A stretch of 12,113 bases of DNA from Desulfosporosinus sp. UBA4726. GTDB lineage: Bacteria > Bacillota > Desulfitobacteriia > Desulfitobacteriales > Desulfitobacteriaceae. The notes beneath the pieces were generated by a model, which saw nothing but the letters and a program-made list of their open reading frames with translations, had not been told where the DNA came from and ran no database searches. The DNA lies in NCBI GenBank assembly GCA_002404215.1, contig DHJG01000146.1:4227-16339 (forward strand). Direction: 5' to 3'. The position numbers were made by a program, and so were the translations under genes. Each line of letters starts with the position of its first letter. The stretch's first letter is position 1. This document shows positions 6,300 through 12,089 of the stretch, one piece after another.

Positions 6300-7629
6300 A
6301 CCTGTAGTAGCTATTGTGGGACGGCCAAATGTCGGAAAATCAACGTTGTTTAATCGGATTACTGGCGGACTTGTGGCCATTGTGGAAAATATGCCCGGTG
6401 TGACGAGAGATCGTCTTTATCGAGATGCGGAATGGCTGGGACGGAAGTTTGCCCTGATCGACACTGGGGGAATCGAGTTTAAGGATGTAGGGACACCAAT
6501 CGCGTCCCAAATGCGCCGTCAGGCAGAAATCGCTATGGAAGAAGCGGACGTCGTTGTTTTTGTCGTGGATGCTCAACTACCCCCTACGGCAGATGATGAG
6601 ATGATTGCTCGTACATTGCGACGCTCTGGAAAACCGGTCTTACTCACTGCGAATAAAGTGGAAAATTTCGCCCAAGTTGAAGGCCAACTTTATGACTTCT
6701 TAAGTCTAGGCTTAGGAGAAGCAATCCCTATTTCTGCAGTGCATGGTATGAATACTGGAGATTTGCTCGACGTGGTAATCTCAAATTTTCCAGACAATGA
6801 CGAAGAGGAATTTGACCCCGATGTGATACGTATTTCTGTGATCGGACGCCCAAATGTCGGTAAATCGTCCTTGGTTAACAATATGTTGGGCAAAGAAAGA
6901 GTCATTGTCAGTAATATACCTGGAACTACTCGGGATGCGATTGATACCTCCTTTGAGCACGAAGGTAGGCATTATATACTCATAGATACCGCAGGAATGC
7001 GTCGTAAAGCACGTATTGATGAACTCACTGAGCAATATAGTGTTGTTCGTGCTCTCCGTGCAGTCGACCGCTCTGACGTGATCCTGATGCTCATAGATGC
7101 TGTCGATGGGGTAACAGAACAAGATAAAAAGATTGCAGGTTATGCTCATGAAGCGGGAAAGGCAATCATCTTAGTTGTTAACAAGTGGGATCTCGTCGAA
7201 AAGGATGAGAAGACTATTAACGTATACGAAAAGAATATCCGTATAGAATTAGGTTTTATGCAGTATGCACCAACCATGTTCATTTCTGCGTTAACCGGGC
7301 AACGGGTCAATAAAATTTTAGAACTAGTAGACTTTGTGGTCGAACAAAACGCTACCCGAGTGACGACTGCTACGTTGAACACCTTACTAAGAGAATGGCT
7401 CCATCTTAATCCGCCTCCGTCCGATAAAGGACGACGGCTAAAGGTTCGGTATATTACGCAAGTTGGCGTTAAGCCGCCAACGTTTGTCTTCTTTGTCAAT
7501 GATCCGGAGTTGATGCACTTTTCGTATAAACGTTATTTAGAGAATCAGATGAGAAAACATTTCGGGTTTGAGGGCACTCCGATCCGCATTGTCGTTCGAC
7601 AAAAAGATGAAGAGAAAGAGAAGGACTAA
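6292..7629 (+). CDS. der: Ribosome biogenesis GTPase Der (EngA)
   Basis: 445 residues with the tandem G domains unique to Der, needed for 50S subunit maturation. G domain 1: GRPNVGKS (10-17), PGVTRD (35-40), DTGG (57-60), then NKVE (121-124) and an SA-type G5. G domain 2: GRPNVGKS (185-192), PGTTRD (210-215), DTAG (232-235), NKWD (297-300), ISA. A KH-like C-terminal domain (about 350-436) ends in a lysine/glutamate tail. In the first domain the guanine-specificity Asp of NKxD is Glu (codon GAA, 6661-6663). The start is TTG at 6292, giving MSKPVVAIVGRPNVGKS, with GGAGGTGG (6278-6285) 6 bases before it; an ATG at 6259 would add 11 unconserved residues. It overlaps the upstream stop by 8 bases and is followed 3 bases later by plsY. 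Confidence 0.96.
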   Translation: MSKPVVAIVGRPNVGKSTLFNRITGGLVAIVENMPGVTRDRLYRDAEWLGRKFALIDTGGIEFKDVGTPIASQMRRQAEIAMEEADVVVFVVDAQLPPTADDEMIARTLRRSGKPVLLTANKVENFAQVEGQLYDFLSLGLGEAIPISAVHGMNTGDLLDVVISNFPDNDEEEFDPDVIRISVIGRPNVGKSSLVNNMLGKERVIVSNIPGTTRDAIDTSFEHEGRHYILIDTAGMRRKARIDELTEQYSVVRALRAVDRSDVILMLIDAVDGVTEQDKKIAGYAHEAGKAIILVVNKWDLVEKDEKTINVYEKNIRIELGFMQYAPTMFISALTGQRVNKILELVDFVVEQNATRVTTATLNTLLREWLHLNPPPSDKGRRLKVRYITQVGVKPPTFVFFVNDPELMHFSYKRYLENQMRKHFGFEGTPIRIVVRQKDEEKEKD

Positions 7630-7632
7630 GTC

Positions 7633-8226
7633 ATGTCACGCTATCTAATATTTATCTTGGCATATTGTCTAGGTGCCATTCCCTTTGCGTATTTAGCGGG
7701 CCAACTCAAAGGGATTGATGTACGTAAGCATGGTAGCGGGAACATGGGCACGACAAATGCTTTTCGCCTTCTTGGAGTTAAATTGGGCATCTCGGTGCTG
7801 GTGGGAGATGCCTGCAAGGGGGCTTTGGCTGCCTATCTCGGCCTCTGGATATTCGGGGCTTGGGGAGGAATCGTTGGCGGGTTACTGGCAATGGCAGGCC
7901 ATAACTGGAATCCCTTTTTTGGCTTTCGACCGAGTGGCAAAGGGGTTGCAGCTGGATTCGGTATAATTACCATTTTAATGCCAAAAGTTATGGTTCTAGC
8001 AATTGCGTTTTTTATTCTGGTAGTGTGGACAACGCGTTATGTTTCCATGGGTTCAGTTGTCGCTGCTCTCACGGTAGCAGTCACCGTTTTTGTTTTTCCG
8101 GAACCCTTAGCGTATAGAGTTTTTGGTTTGCTTGGCGCATTTTTCGTGTTGGTTCTTCATAGGGCTAATTTCCAACGTGTCTTAAAAGGCACAGAACATA
8201 AGTTCTGTGATAAGAAAATTTCCTAA
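7633..8226 (+). CDS. plsY: Glycerol-3-phosphate acyltransferase PlsY
   Basis: 197 residues, full length for the family. This integral membrane enzyme acylates the sn-1 position of glycerol 3-phosphate using acyl phosphate supplied by PlsX, giving lysophosphatidic acid for PlsC. The three conserved cytoplasmic motifs are visible: GSGNMGTTNAFR (about 35-46), GHNWNPFFGFRPSGKGVA (about 89-106) and HRANFQRVLKGTEHKF (about 176-191). About five hydrophobic segments match the known topology. ATG at 7633 follows the der stop by 3 bases, and its purine-rich SD lies in the end of der, so coupling is likely. gpsA, which makes the glycerol 3-phosphate substrate, is next. Confidence 0.96.
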   Translation: MSRYLIFILAYCLGAIPFAYLAGQLKGIDVRKHGSGNMGTTNAFRLLGVKLGISVLVGDACKGALAAYLGLWIFGAWGGIVGGLLAMAGHNWNPFFGFRPSGKGVAAGFGIITILMPKVMVLAIAFFILVVWTTRYVSMGSVVAALTVAVTVFVFPEPLAYRVFGLLGAFFVLVLHRANFQRVLKGTEHKFCDKKIS

Positions 8227-8262
8227 ACTGATAATTTGTCTCTGAGTAGAGGAGGAGTATAT

Positions 8263-9273
8263 ATGCCCAACGTTGCGGTTTATGGAGCCGGGAGCTGGGG
8301 AAGTGCTTTGGCTGTGCTCTTGGCGAGAGCAGGCCATCAGGTTGCTCTCATCGGTCGTCAGCCGGATCAGATGGAACTTATGAAGCAGCACTGCGAGAAT
8401 GCACGTTATTTACCAGGTGTTGTTTTACCTGCAGGCCTTCTTCCAACAACGGATCTCACCCTCTTAAATGCGAATCTGGTTGTTTTAAGTGTACCGTCCC
8501 ATAGTGTTCGAGAAGCCGCGCGTTTGGTTAAGCCCTACCTAAGGCCGGGTTGTATTGTTGTCAATACGGGCAAAGGATTGGAAGAAGGGACATACCTCCG
8601 TCTTTCAGAAGTATTGAAAGAAGAGCTTCCGCACAATCCGATTGCAGTGTTGTCTGGTCCTAGCCATGCCGAAGAAGTAGGAATGGATATGCCCACTACC
8701 GTTGTGGTTGCCTCAGATGTTGGAACGGCTGAAGTGGTTCAAGACATAATGATGACACCAAACTTTAGAGTATATACCAATCCGGATGTTATCGGGGTTG
8801 AACTCGGTGGAGCGTTGAAAAATGTTGTCGCATTATGCACAGGAATTGCAGAGGGGCTAGGGTTTGGAGATAACACAAAAGCGGCGCTTATGACTCGGGG
8901 GTTAGCGGAGATTGCACGCTTGGGTGTGGCACTAGGCGGTCATCCGTTGACCTTTACTGGATTATCGGGCGTGGGCGACCTCATCGTCACCTGTACTAGT
9001 TTACATAGTCGTAATCGTCGGGCTGGTGTGGCGCTTGGACAGGGTAAATCTTTAGAAACTGTGCTTGAAGAAATTGGAATGGTGGTTGAAGGGGTAAGAG
9101 CAACCCGTATAGCTTATCAACTGAGTGTGGAGAAACATATCTCTATGCCTATTACCGAACAAGCCTATAAAATTCTGTTTGAAGGTGCGGATCCTAAAGT
9201 TGCGGTTGCGGATTTGATGATGCGTGGGAAACGCCATGAACTTGAAGAAGTAGTGGCAATGAGTTGGTTATAG
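8263..9273 (+). CDS. gpsA: NAD(P)-dependent glycerol-3-phosphate dehydrogenase
   Basis: 336 residues. The cytoplasmic enzyme reduces dihydroxyacetone phosphate to sn-glycerol 3-phosphate, the backbone of phospholipids. The Rossmann motif GAGSWG lies at 8-13. NTGKGLE carries K104, SGPSHAEEV is at 131-139, ELGGALKNVVA carries the presumed catalytic Lys (K186), and FGDNTKAALMTRGLAE with SGVGDLIVTCTSLHSRNRRAG shapes the substrate and NAD(P) site. ATG at 8263 is preferred because AGAGGAGGAG (8248-8256) lies 6 bases before it and the Rossmann fold begins at once; a TTG at 8236 would add nine unconserved residues. It is the last gene before a strong terminator, closing a DUF512-der-plsY-gpsA operon. 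Confidence 0.96.
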   Translation: MPNVAVYGAGSWGSALAVLLARAGHQVALIGRQPDQMELMKQHCENARYLPGVVLPAGLLPTTDLTLLNANLVVLSVPSHSVREAARLVKPYLRPGCIVVNTGKGLEEGTYLRLSEVLKEELPHNPIAVLSGPSHAEEVGMDMPTTVVVASDVGTAEVVQDIMMTPNFRVYTNPDVIGVELGGALKNVVALCTGIAEGLGFGDNTKAALMTRGLAEIARLGVALGGHPLTFTGLSGVGDLIVTCTSLHSRNRRAGVALGQGKSLETVLEEIGMVVEGVRATRIAYQLSVEKHISMPITEQAYKILFEGADPKVAVADLMMRGKRHELEEVVAMSWL

Positions 9274-9302
9274 TGTACATATTTTCAGACTAACGATCAT
9301 AG

Positions 9303-9349
9303 ACGTAGAAGAGGTTGTTTAAATGCCTTTTCTACGTTTTTTGTTGTTT
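9303..9349 (+). terminator. Strong intrinsic terminator after gpsA
   Basis: A 12-bp stem (9303-9314 with 9326-9337, one G-U) and an 11-base loop lead straight into six T (9337-9342) and a further T-rich stretch to about 9350. This is the clearest intrinsic terminator downstream of a protein gene in the window. It separates the gpsA operon from the separately controlled spoIVA. Confidence 0.9.
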
Positions 9350-9351
9350 TG

Positions 9352-9382
9352 TCATATTTGCCCAAAAGAGTCAATATACTTA
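9352..9382 (+). promoter_or_regulatory. Candidate sigma-E (mother-cell) promoter of spoIVA
   Basis: TCATATT (9352-9358) fits the sigma-E -35 pattern with its ATA core. Eighteen bases after ATA comes TATACTTA (9375-9382), which shares the ATAC core of the -10 pattern CATACAnT. spoIVA is a known sigma-E gene in Bacillus, and this site lies directly behind the gpsA terminator. The -10 match is imperfect. Transcription would begin near 9389. Confidence 0.5.
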
Positions 9383-9392
9383 TACTGCTTAA

Positions 9393-9484
9393 GGTGCTAG
9401 TCCAGTCATCGGGAATCCACGTGTTACAGGGAGGTGGAAGGGGAGATAAGGTGGGGGCCCTTTCCCAAATTTTGGGACAGCACT
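9393..9484 (+). promoter_or_regulatory. Foldable 5' leader of spoIVA, possible regulatory RNA element
   Basis: GGTGCT (9393-9398) and GTCC (9400-9403), with A9399 bulged, pair with GGAC (9475-9478) and AGCACT (9479-9484). This is a 10-bp stem (one G-U) closing a region of 71 bases. Inside, TCCAC 9416-9420 can pair with GTGGA, AAGGG with CCCTT, and TCCCAA 9463-9468 with TTGGGA 9472-9477, the last in competition with the closing stem. The closing stem begins a few bases after the predicted sigma-E start and ends just before the SD (GGGAGGG, 9490-9496). I recognise no known riboswitch class. Confidence 0.35.
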
Positions 9485-9505
9485 CAAAAGGGAGGGAAAT
9501 TATTA

Positions 9506-10990
9506 ATGGAAAAACTAGACATATTCAGAGATATTGCTGACCGCACAGGGGGCGATATCTACCTCGGTGTCGTCGGGCCAGTCCGTACAGGAAAGTCCAC
9601 CTTTATCAAACGATTCATGGACCTCCTAGTCCTGCCCAACATCCAAGATGCATTTGAGCGGGAGCGGGCCAAGGATGAGCTTCCTCAAAGTGGAACAGGA
9701 AGAATGATCACGACGACAGAACCTAAGTTTATCCCGTCAGAATCTGTGGAAATCGTTATTAAAGACTCAATTCACATGAATGTCCGTTTGGTTGACTGTG
9801 TGGGATACAGTGTAGAAGGTGCTTTAGGGTACGAAACAGTAGACGGTGAAGAACCTCGCATGATGAAAACCTCATGGAGTGACGACCCCATGCCGTTCCA
9901 GGAAGCAGCTGAAATGGGCACCCGTAAAGTCATAACCGACCATGCCACAATCGGCATTGTGGTTACGACGGATGGATCTATAACAGATATTCCACGGGAT
10001 GCTTATCTTGACGCTGAGGAGCGGGTTATTTCTGAGTTGCGCCAACTGGGAAAACCCTTTGTGGTGCTCTTAAATACAACTCATCCCTATGCAGAGAATA
10101 CAATGGAATTGAGCCGGTCTCTCGAGGAAAAATATGGCATACCAGTTATTGTAGTGAATTGCCTTGAAATGACTCAGGACGATATCACGCAAATCCTTGA
10201 AGAGGTATTGTATGAGTTCCCCGTAGCTGAAGTCAACATTGATTTGCCAAAATGGGTTGAGGAGCTTGATGTAGCTCATCCGATCCGGGCTGCTTTTGAA
10301 GAAACTGTGCGTAAAGCGATTGATGGGGTCCGGCGCTTGCGAGACATTGATCTGGCCTTAGACGCTTTGACAGAATGCCAATATGCCCAAGATGTACTCC
10401 TTAAAGAGATGAACTTAGGTACAGGCGTTGCCAATATTGAAATCACTGCTGTTGAAGGGCTCTTTAAAACCGTACTGCAGGATTTCACAGGGATTGAAAT
10501 TGAAGGTGATCATTCCTTACTCCGTCTAGTGTTAGACTATAGTAAGGCCAAGAAGGAATGGGATAAGATGTCGGCGGCTATTGAAGAAGTCCGCCTCAAC
10601 GGCTATGGTGTCGTCACACCTCAACTTGAAGAAATGTTCCTAGAAGAACCAGAACTTGTAAAACAAGGCGGACATTATGGGATTAAGCTCAAAGCCAGTG
10701 CTCCGTCGCTTCATATCATAAGAGCGGATGTCACGACAGAAATTACGCCCTTGATAGGAACAGAAAAACAAGCAGAAGAACTAGTAAAGTATATCCTTGA
10801 TGAGTTTGAAAGCGATCCAAAGAAGGTTTGGGAATCTCATATTTTCGGCAAATCCTTGCATGACTTGGTTCGCGAGGGAATCCAAAATAAACTCTATAAG
10901 ATGCCCGAAAATGCCCAGCATAAGCTCCAAGACACTTTACAACGAATTGTCAATGACGGGAACGGAGGACTTATCTGCATTATTATCTAA
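9506..10990 (+). CDS. spoIVA: Stage IV sporulation protein A, spore-coat morphogenetic ATPase
   Basis: 494 residues, close to the 492 of Bacillus subtilis. SpoIVA polymerises by ATP hydrolysis into the basement layer around the forespore, anchored by SpoVM, and is made in the mother cell. The Walker A is GPVRTGKS (24-31, K30), the sensor threonines are in MITTTEPKF (T69-T71), and the Walker B Asp is D97 in VRLVDCVGY; all sit at the positions known from B. subtilis. The middle domain and a C-terminal domain ending in NDGNGGLICIII, the type of tail that helps localisation, are intact. ATG at 9506 gives MEKLDIFRDIADRTGGDIYLG, an almost exact family N-terminus, 9 bases after GGGAGGG. A GTG at 9434 would add 24 residues translated from the leader. 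Flanking terminators make it monocistronic. Confidence 0.97.
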   Translation: MEKLDIFRDIADRTGGDIYLGVVGPVRTGKSTFIKRFMDLLVLPNIQDAFERERAKDELPQSGTGRMITTTEPKFIPSESVEIVIKDSIHMNVRLVDCVGYSVEGALGYETVDGEEPRMMKTSWSDDPMPFQEAAEMGTRKVITDHATIGIVVTTDGSITDIPRDAYLDAEERVISELRQLGKPFVVLLNTTHPYAENTMELSRSLEEKYGIPVIVVNCLEMTQDDITQILEEVLYEFPVAEVNIDLPKWVEELDVAHPIRAAFEETVRKAIDGVRRLRDIDLALDALTECQYAQDVLLKEMNLGTGVANIEITAVEGLFKTVLQDFTGIEIEGDHSLLRLVLDYSKAKKEWDKMSAAIEEVRLNGYGVVTPQLEEMFLEEPELVKQGGHYGIKLKASAPSLHIIRADVTTEITPLIGTEKQAEELVKYILDEFESDPKKVWESHIFGKSLHDLVREGIQNKLYKMPENAQHKLQDTLQRIVNDGNGGLICIII

Positions 10991-10992
10991 CT

Positions 10993-11076
10993 GAAATTTA
11001 AAATAAATATAACAGAAATGGAATGCTTGAAACGTGCAACTGGTTTCTTGCATTCTTCTGTTATATTTTAAGTTTC
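10993..11076 (+). terminator. Long imperfect hairpin downstream of spoIVA, probable terminator
   Basis: Two arms spanning 84 bases pair as follows: TATAACAGAA near 11008-11017 with TTCTGTTATA (11056-11065), then GAATGC (11021-11026) with GCATTC (11050-11055), then GAAAC (11029-11033) with GTTTC (11043-11047). A three-base bulge and a small T-T internal loop interrupt the stem, and flanking GAAATTT/AAGTTTC-type pairing extends it. The trailing TATATTTTAAGTTTC is only moderately T-rich. It may act as a terminator or as a 3' stabiliser for the sporulation message. Confidence 0.55.
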
Positions 11077-11106
11077 AAATCCGGGCACATACTTATTGCT
11101 TTGTCG

Positions 11107-11136
11107 TTGCCAAACTGACGCAAATCAGCTTATAAT
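11107..11136 (+). promoter_or_regulatory. Sigma-A promoter of the PheB-like gene
   Basis: TTGCCA (11107-11112, five of six) and a perfect TATAAT (11131-11136) are separated by 18 bases. Transcription would begin near 11143, which rules out the ATG at 11137 as a start and supports the GTG at 11188. This is the best vegetative promoter in the window. Confidence 0.75.
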
Positions 11137-11187
11137 ATGTCTGAACATTCAGTTGGAATGATTGAAGATACAGATAGGAGCGATTTG

Positions 11188-11634
11188 GTGATTGGCAAGA
11201 CAAATGATTTTCTAATTGTCAGTAAAAATATTTTGCCTGAAGCCATTTTGAAGACCGCGATGGCGAAAGAACTACTTGTCAAAGGGGATGTAGAAACCAT
11301 AAATGATGCAGTGGAACGTGTAGGACTTAGTCGAAGTGCCTATTATAAATATAAGGACGGTGTGTTCCCGTTTTACGAGGCCAGTCGGGAAAAGATCATT
11401 ACGATTTCCCTAATACTCGAGAACAAAGCGGGAGTGCTCTCACACGTTCTTAATTTCATTGCCTCTGTTAAAGGGAACGTCTTAACCATTAATCAAGGGA
11501 TTCCTCTGCAGGGAATAGCTAATGTTTCAGTTTCTCTTGAAACTGCCGGAATGGCAGATACCCCTGAAAATCTTTTGTTTGGGCTTGGAGAAATTGATGG
11601 AGTAAGGAAAATTGAAGTCATCGGTCAAACTTAG
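11188..11634 (+). CDS. pheB: ACT domain-containing protein, PheB/UPF0735 family
   Basis: 148 residues from GTG at 11188, the usual length. The N-terminal part (about 10-60) has the family block ILPEAILKTAMAKELL, then ETINDAVERVGLSRSAYYKYKDGVFPFYEA, which reads like a helix-turn-helix. From about residue 67 an ACT domain follows (ITISLILENKAGVLSHVL through LTINQGIPLQGIANVSVSLE to KIEVIGQT). ACT domains usually bind amino acids. PheB was named from a link with phenylalanine synthesis in Bacillus, but its precise role is uncertain; an amino-acid-sensing regulator is a reasonable inference. GTG 11188 has AGGAG (11176-11180) 7 bases upstream. The ATG at 11137 would add 17 unconserved residues and lies before the probable transcription start. 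A run of seven T at 11641-11647 may end the transcript, although no good stem precedes it. Confidence 0.85.
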   Translation: MIGKTNDFLIVSKNILPEAILKTAMAKELLVKGDVETINDAVERVGLSRSAYYKYKDGVFPFYEASREKIITISLILENKAGVLSHVLNFIASVKGNVLTINQGIPLQGIANVSVSLETAGMADTPENLLFGLGEIDGVRKIEVIGQT

Positions 11635-11663
11635 GGTTGCTTTTTTTAACGTAATATGATATC

Positions 11664-11690
11664 TTGTTAAAGTCCTTCACTTCCTATAAG
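11664..11690 (+). promoter_or_regulatory. Candidate promoter of tRNA-Pro
   Basis: TTGTTA (11664-11669) and TATAAG (11685-11690) lie 15 bases apart. The -10 matches five of six positions and would start transcription a few bases before the mature tRNA 5' end. The short spacing lowers confidence. Confidence 0.35.
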
Positions 11691-11700
11691 GGCATTAAGT

Positions 11701-11777
11701 CGGGGCGTGGCTCAGTTTGGCAGAGCGCTACCTTGGGGTGGTAGAGGCCGTGAGTTCGAATCTCGCCGCTCCGACCA
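11701..11777 (+). tRNA. tRNA-Pro (anticodon GGG)
   Basis: A full cloverleaf can be drawn. The acceptor CGGGGCG (11701-11707) pairs with CGCTCCG (11767-11773) with one G-U pair. The D stem is GCTC/GAGC. The anticodon stem CTACC/GGTAG surrounds the loop TTGGGGT with anticodon GGG, reading proline codon CCC. The T stem GTGAG/CTCGC surrounds TTCGAAT. The discriminator is A11774, followed by an encoded CCA (11775-11777). Confidence 0.96.
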
Positions 11778-11826
11778 GTAAATTCAAGGCTTTCAGGGTT
11801 TTAGTAACACTGGAAAGTCGTCTACA

Positions 11827-11845
11827 TACTGCAACGTTACTGCAA
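11827..11845. repeat. Two direct copies of TACTGCAA, 11 bp apart
   Basis: TACTGCAA occurs at 11827-11834 and 11838-11845, a period of 11 bases or about one helical turn, with the palindrome AACGTT at the junction. AGTAAC at 11803-11808 is an inverted match to GTTACT at 11836-11841. Paired sites one turn apart beside a tRNA gene resemble recombinase arm sites, but no integrase gene is present in the window. Confidence 0.5.
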
Positions 11846-11861
11846 TAGAGTTTTTAAAACT

Positions 11862-11889
11862 AATCCTCTCGTTTACGAGGGGATTTTTT
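11862..11889 (+). terminator. Strong intrinsic terminator downstream of tRNA-Pro
   Basis: AATCCTCTCG (11862-11871) pairs over all 10 positions with 11876-11885 (one G-U) around a TTTA loop, followed by T to 11889. An A run upstream (11856-11859) gives some capacity to terminate minus-strand transcripts too. Confidence 0.88.
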
Positions 11890-11934
11890 CGTTCGTAAAT
11901 TATTTATTTTGTCAGAAGCATTACGCTCGGATAT

Positions 11935-12027
11935 TTACGCAGTTAAAATACTATTACTTAAGAGTATTTCCTTACTAGCAACCTTGTCATCCTGCATCTG
12001 TACTTTAATGTACGTAGAGTCAGGCAT
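11935..12027 (-). CDS. Very short possible gene, 30 residues
   Basis: A minus-strand frame starts at ATG 12027-12025 and ends at TAA 11937-11935. Its product begins MPDSTYIKVQMQDDKVASKE and is mixed in composition, not obviously random. The start overlaps the stop of a preceding 20-codon frame by one base (TAATG), as in coupled genes. No family is recognised, and it could equally be chance or the remains of a frameshifted larger gene. Confidence 0.2.
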   Translation of the reverse strand: MPDSTYIKVQMQDDKVASKEILLSNSILTA

Positions 12028-12089
12028 TATTCGGACAACTGATCTTTTAATAACAGTAATATACTGAAGGCCATTTCATCTTTCTTCAT
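12027..12089 (-). CDS. Very short possible gene, 20 residues
   Basis: A minus-strand frame starts at ATG 12089-12087, with GGAGAA about 5 bases upstream, and stops at TAA 12029-12027. The product starts MKKDEMAFSILLLL: a charged start, then a short hydrophobic run, then KDQLSE. An in-frame TAA lies just upstream, so it does not extend beyond this ATG. Together with the overlapping 30-codon frame it could be a tiny operon or a decayed gene. The evidence is the SD and the TAATG coupling only. Confidence 0.2.
   Translation of the reverse strand: MKKDEMAFSILLLLKDQLSE

Noticed and set aside
6781..7499. Minus-strand frames of 122 and 117 codons opposite der
   Set aside because: They are antisense to highly conserved Der domains, have no good SD and no recognisable domain; they are typical shadow frames.
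8236..8262. TTG at 8236 as the gpsA start
   Set aside because: The strong SD at 8248-8256 lies downstream of it and serves ATG 8263, where the Rossmann fold begins.
9434..9505. GTG at 9434 as the spoIVA start
   Set aside because: The 24 extra residues do not match the family, whose N-terminus begins exactly at ATG 9506; the region is better explained as leader.
11784..11849. Plus-strand frame just after tRNA-Pro read as an integrase fragment
   Set aside because: It is open for about 20 codons only, has no start or recognisable recombinase motif, and is better described as non-coding repeats.
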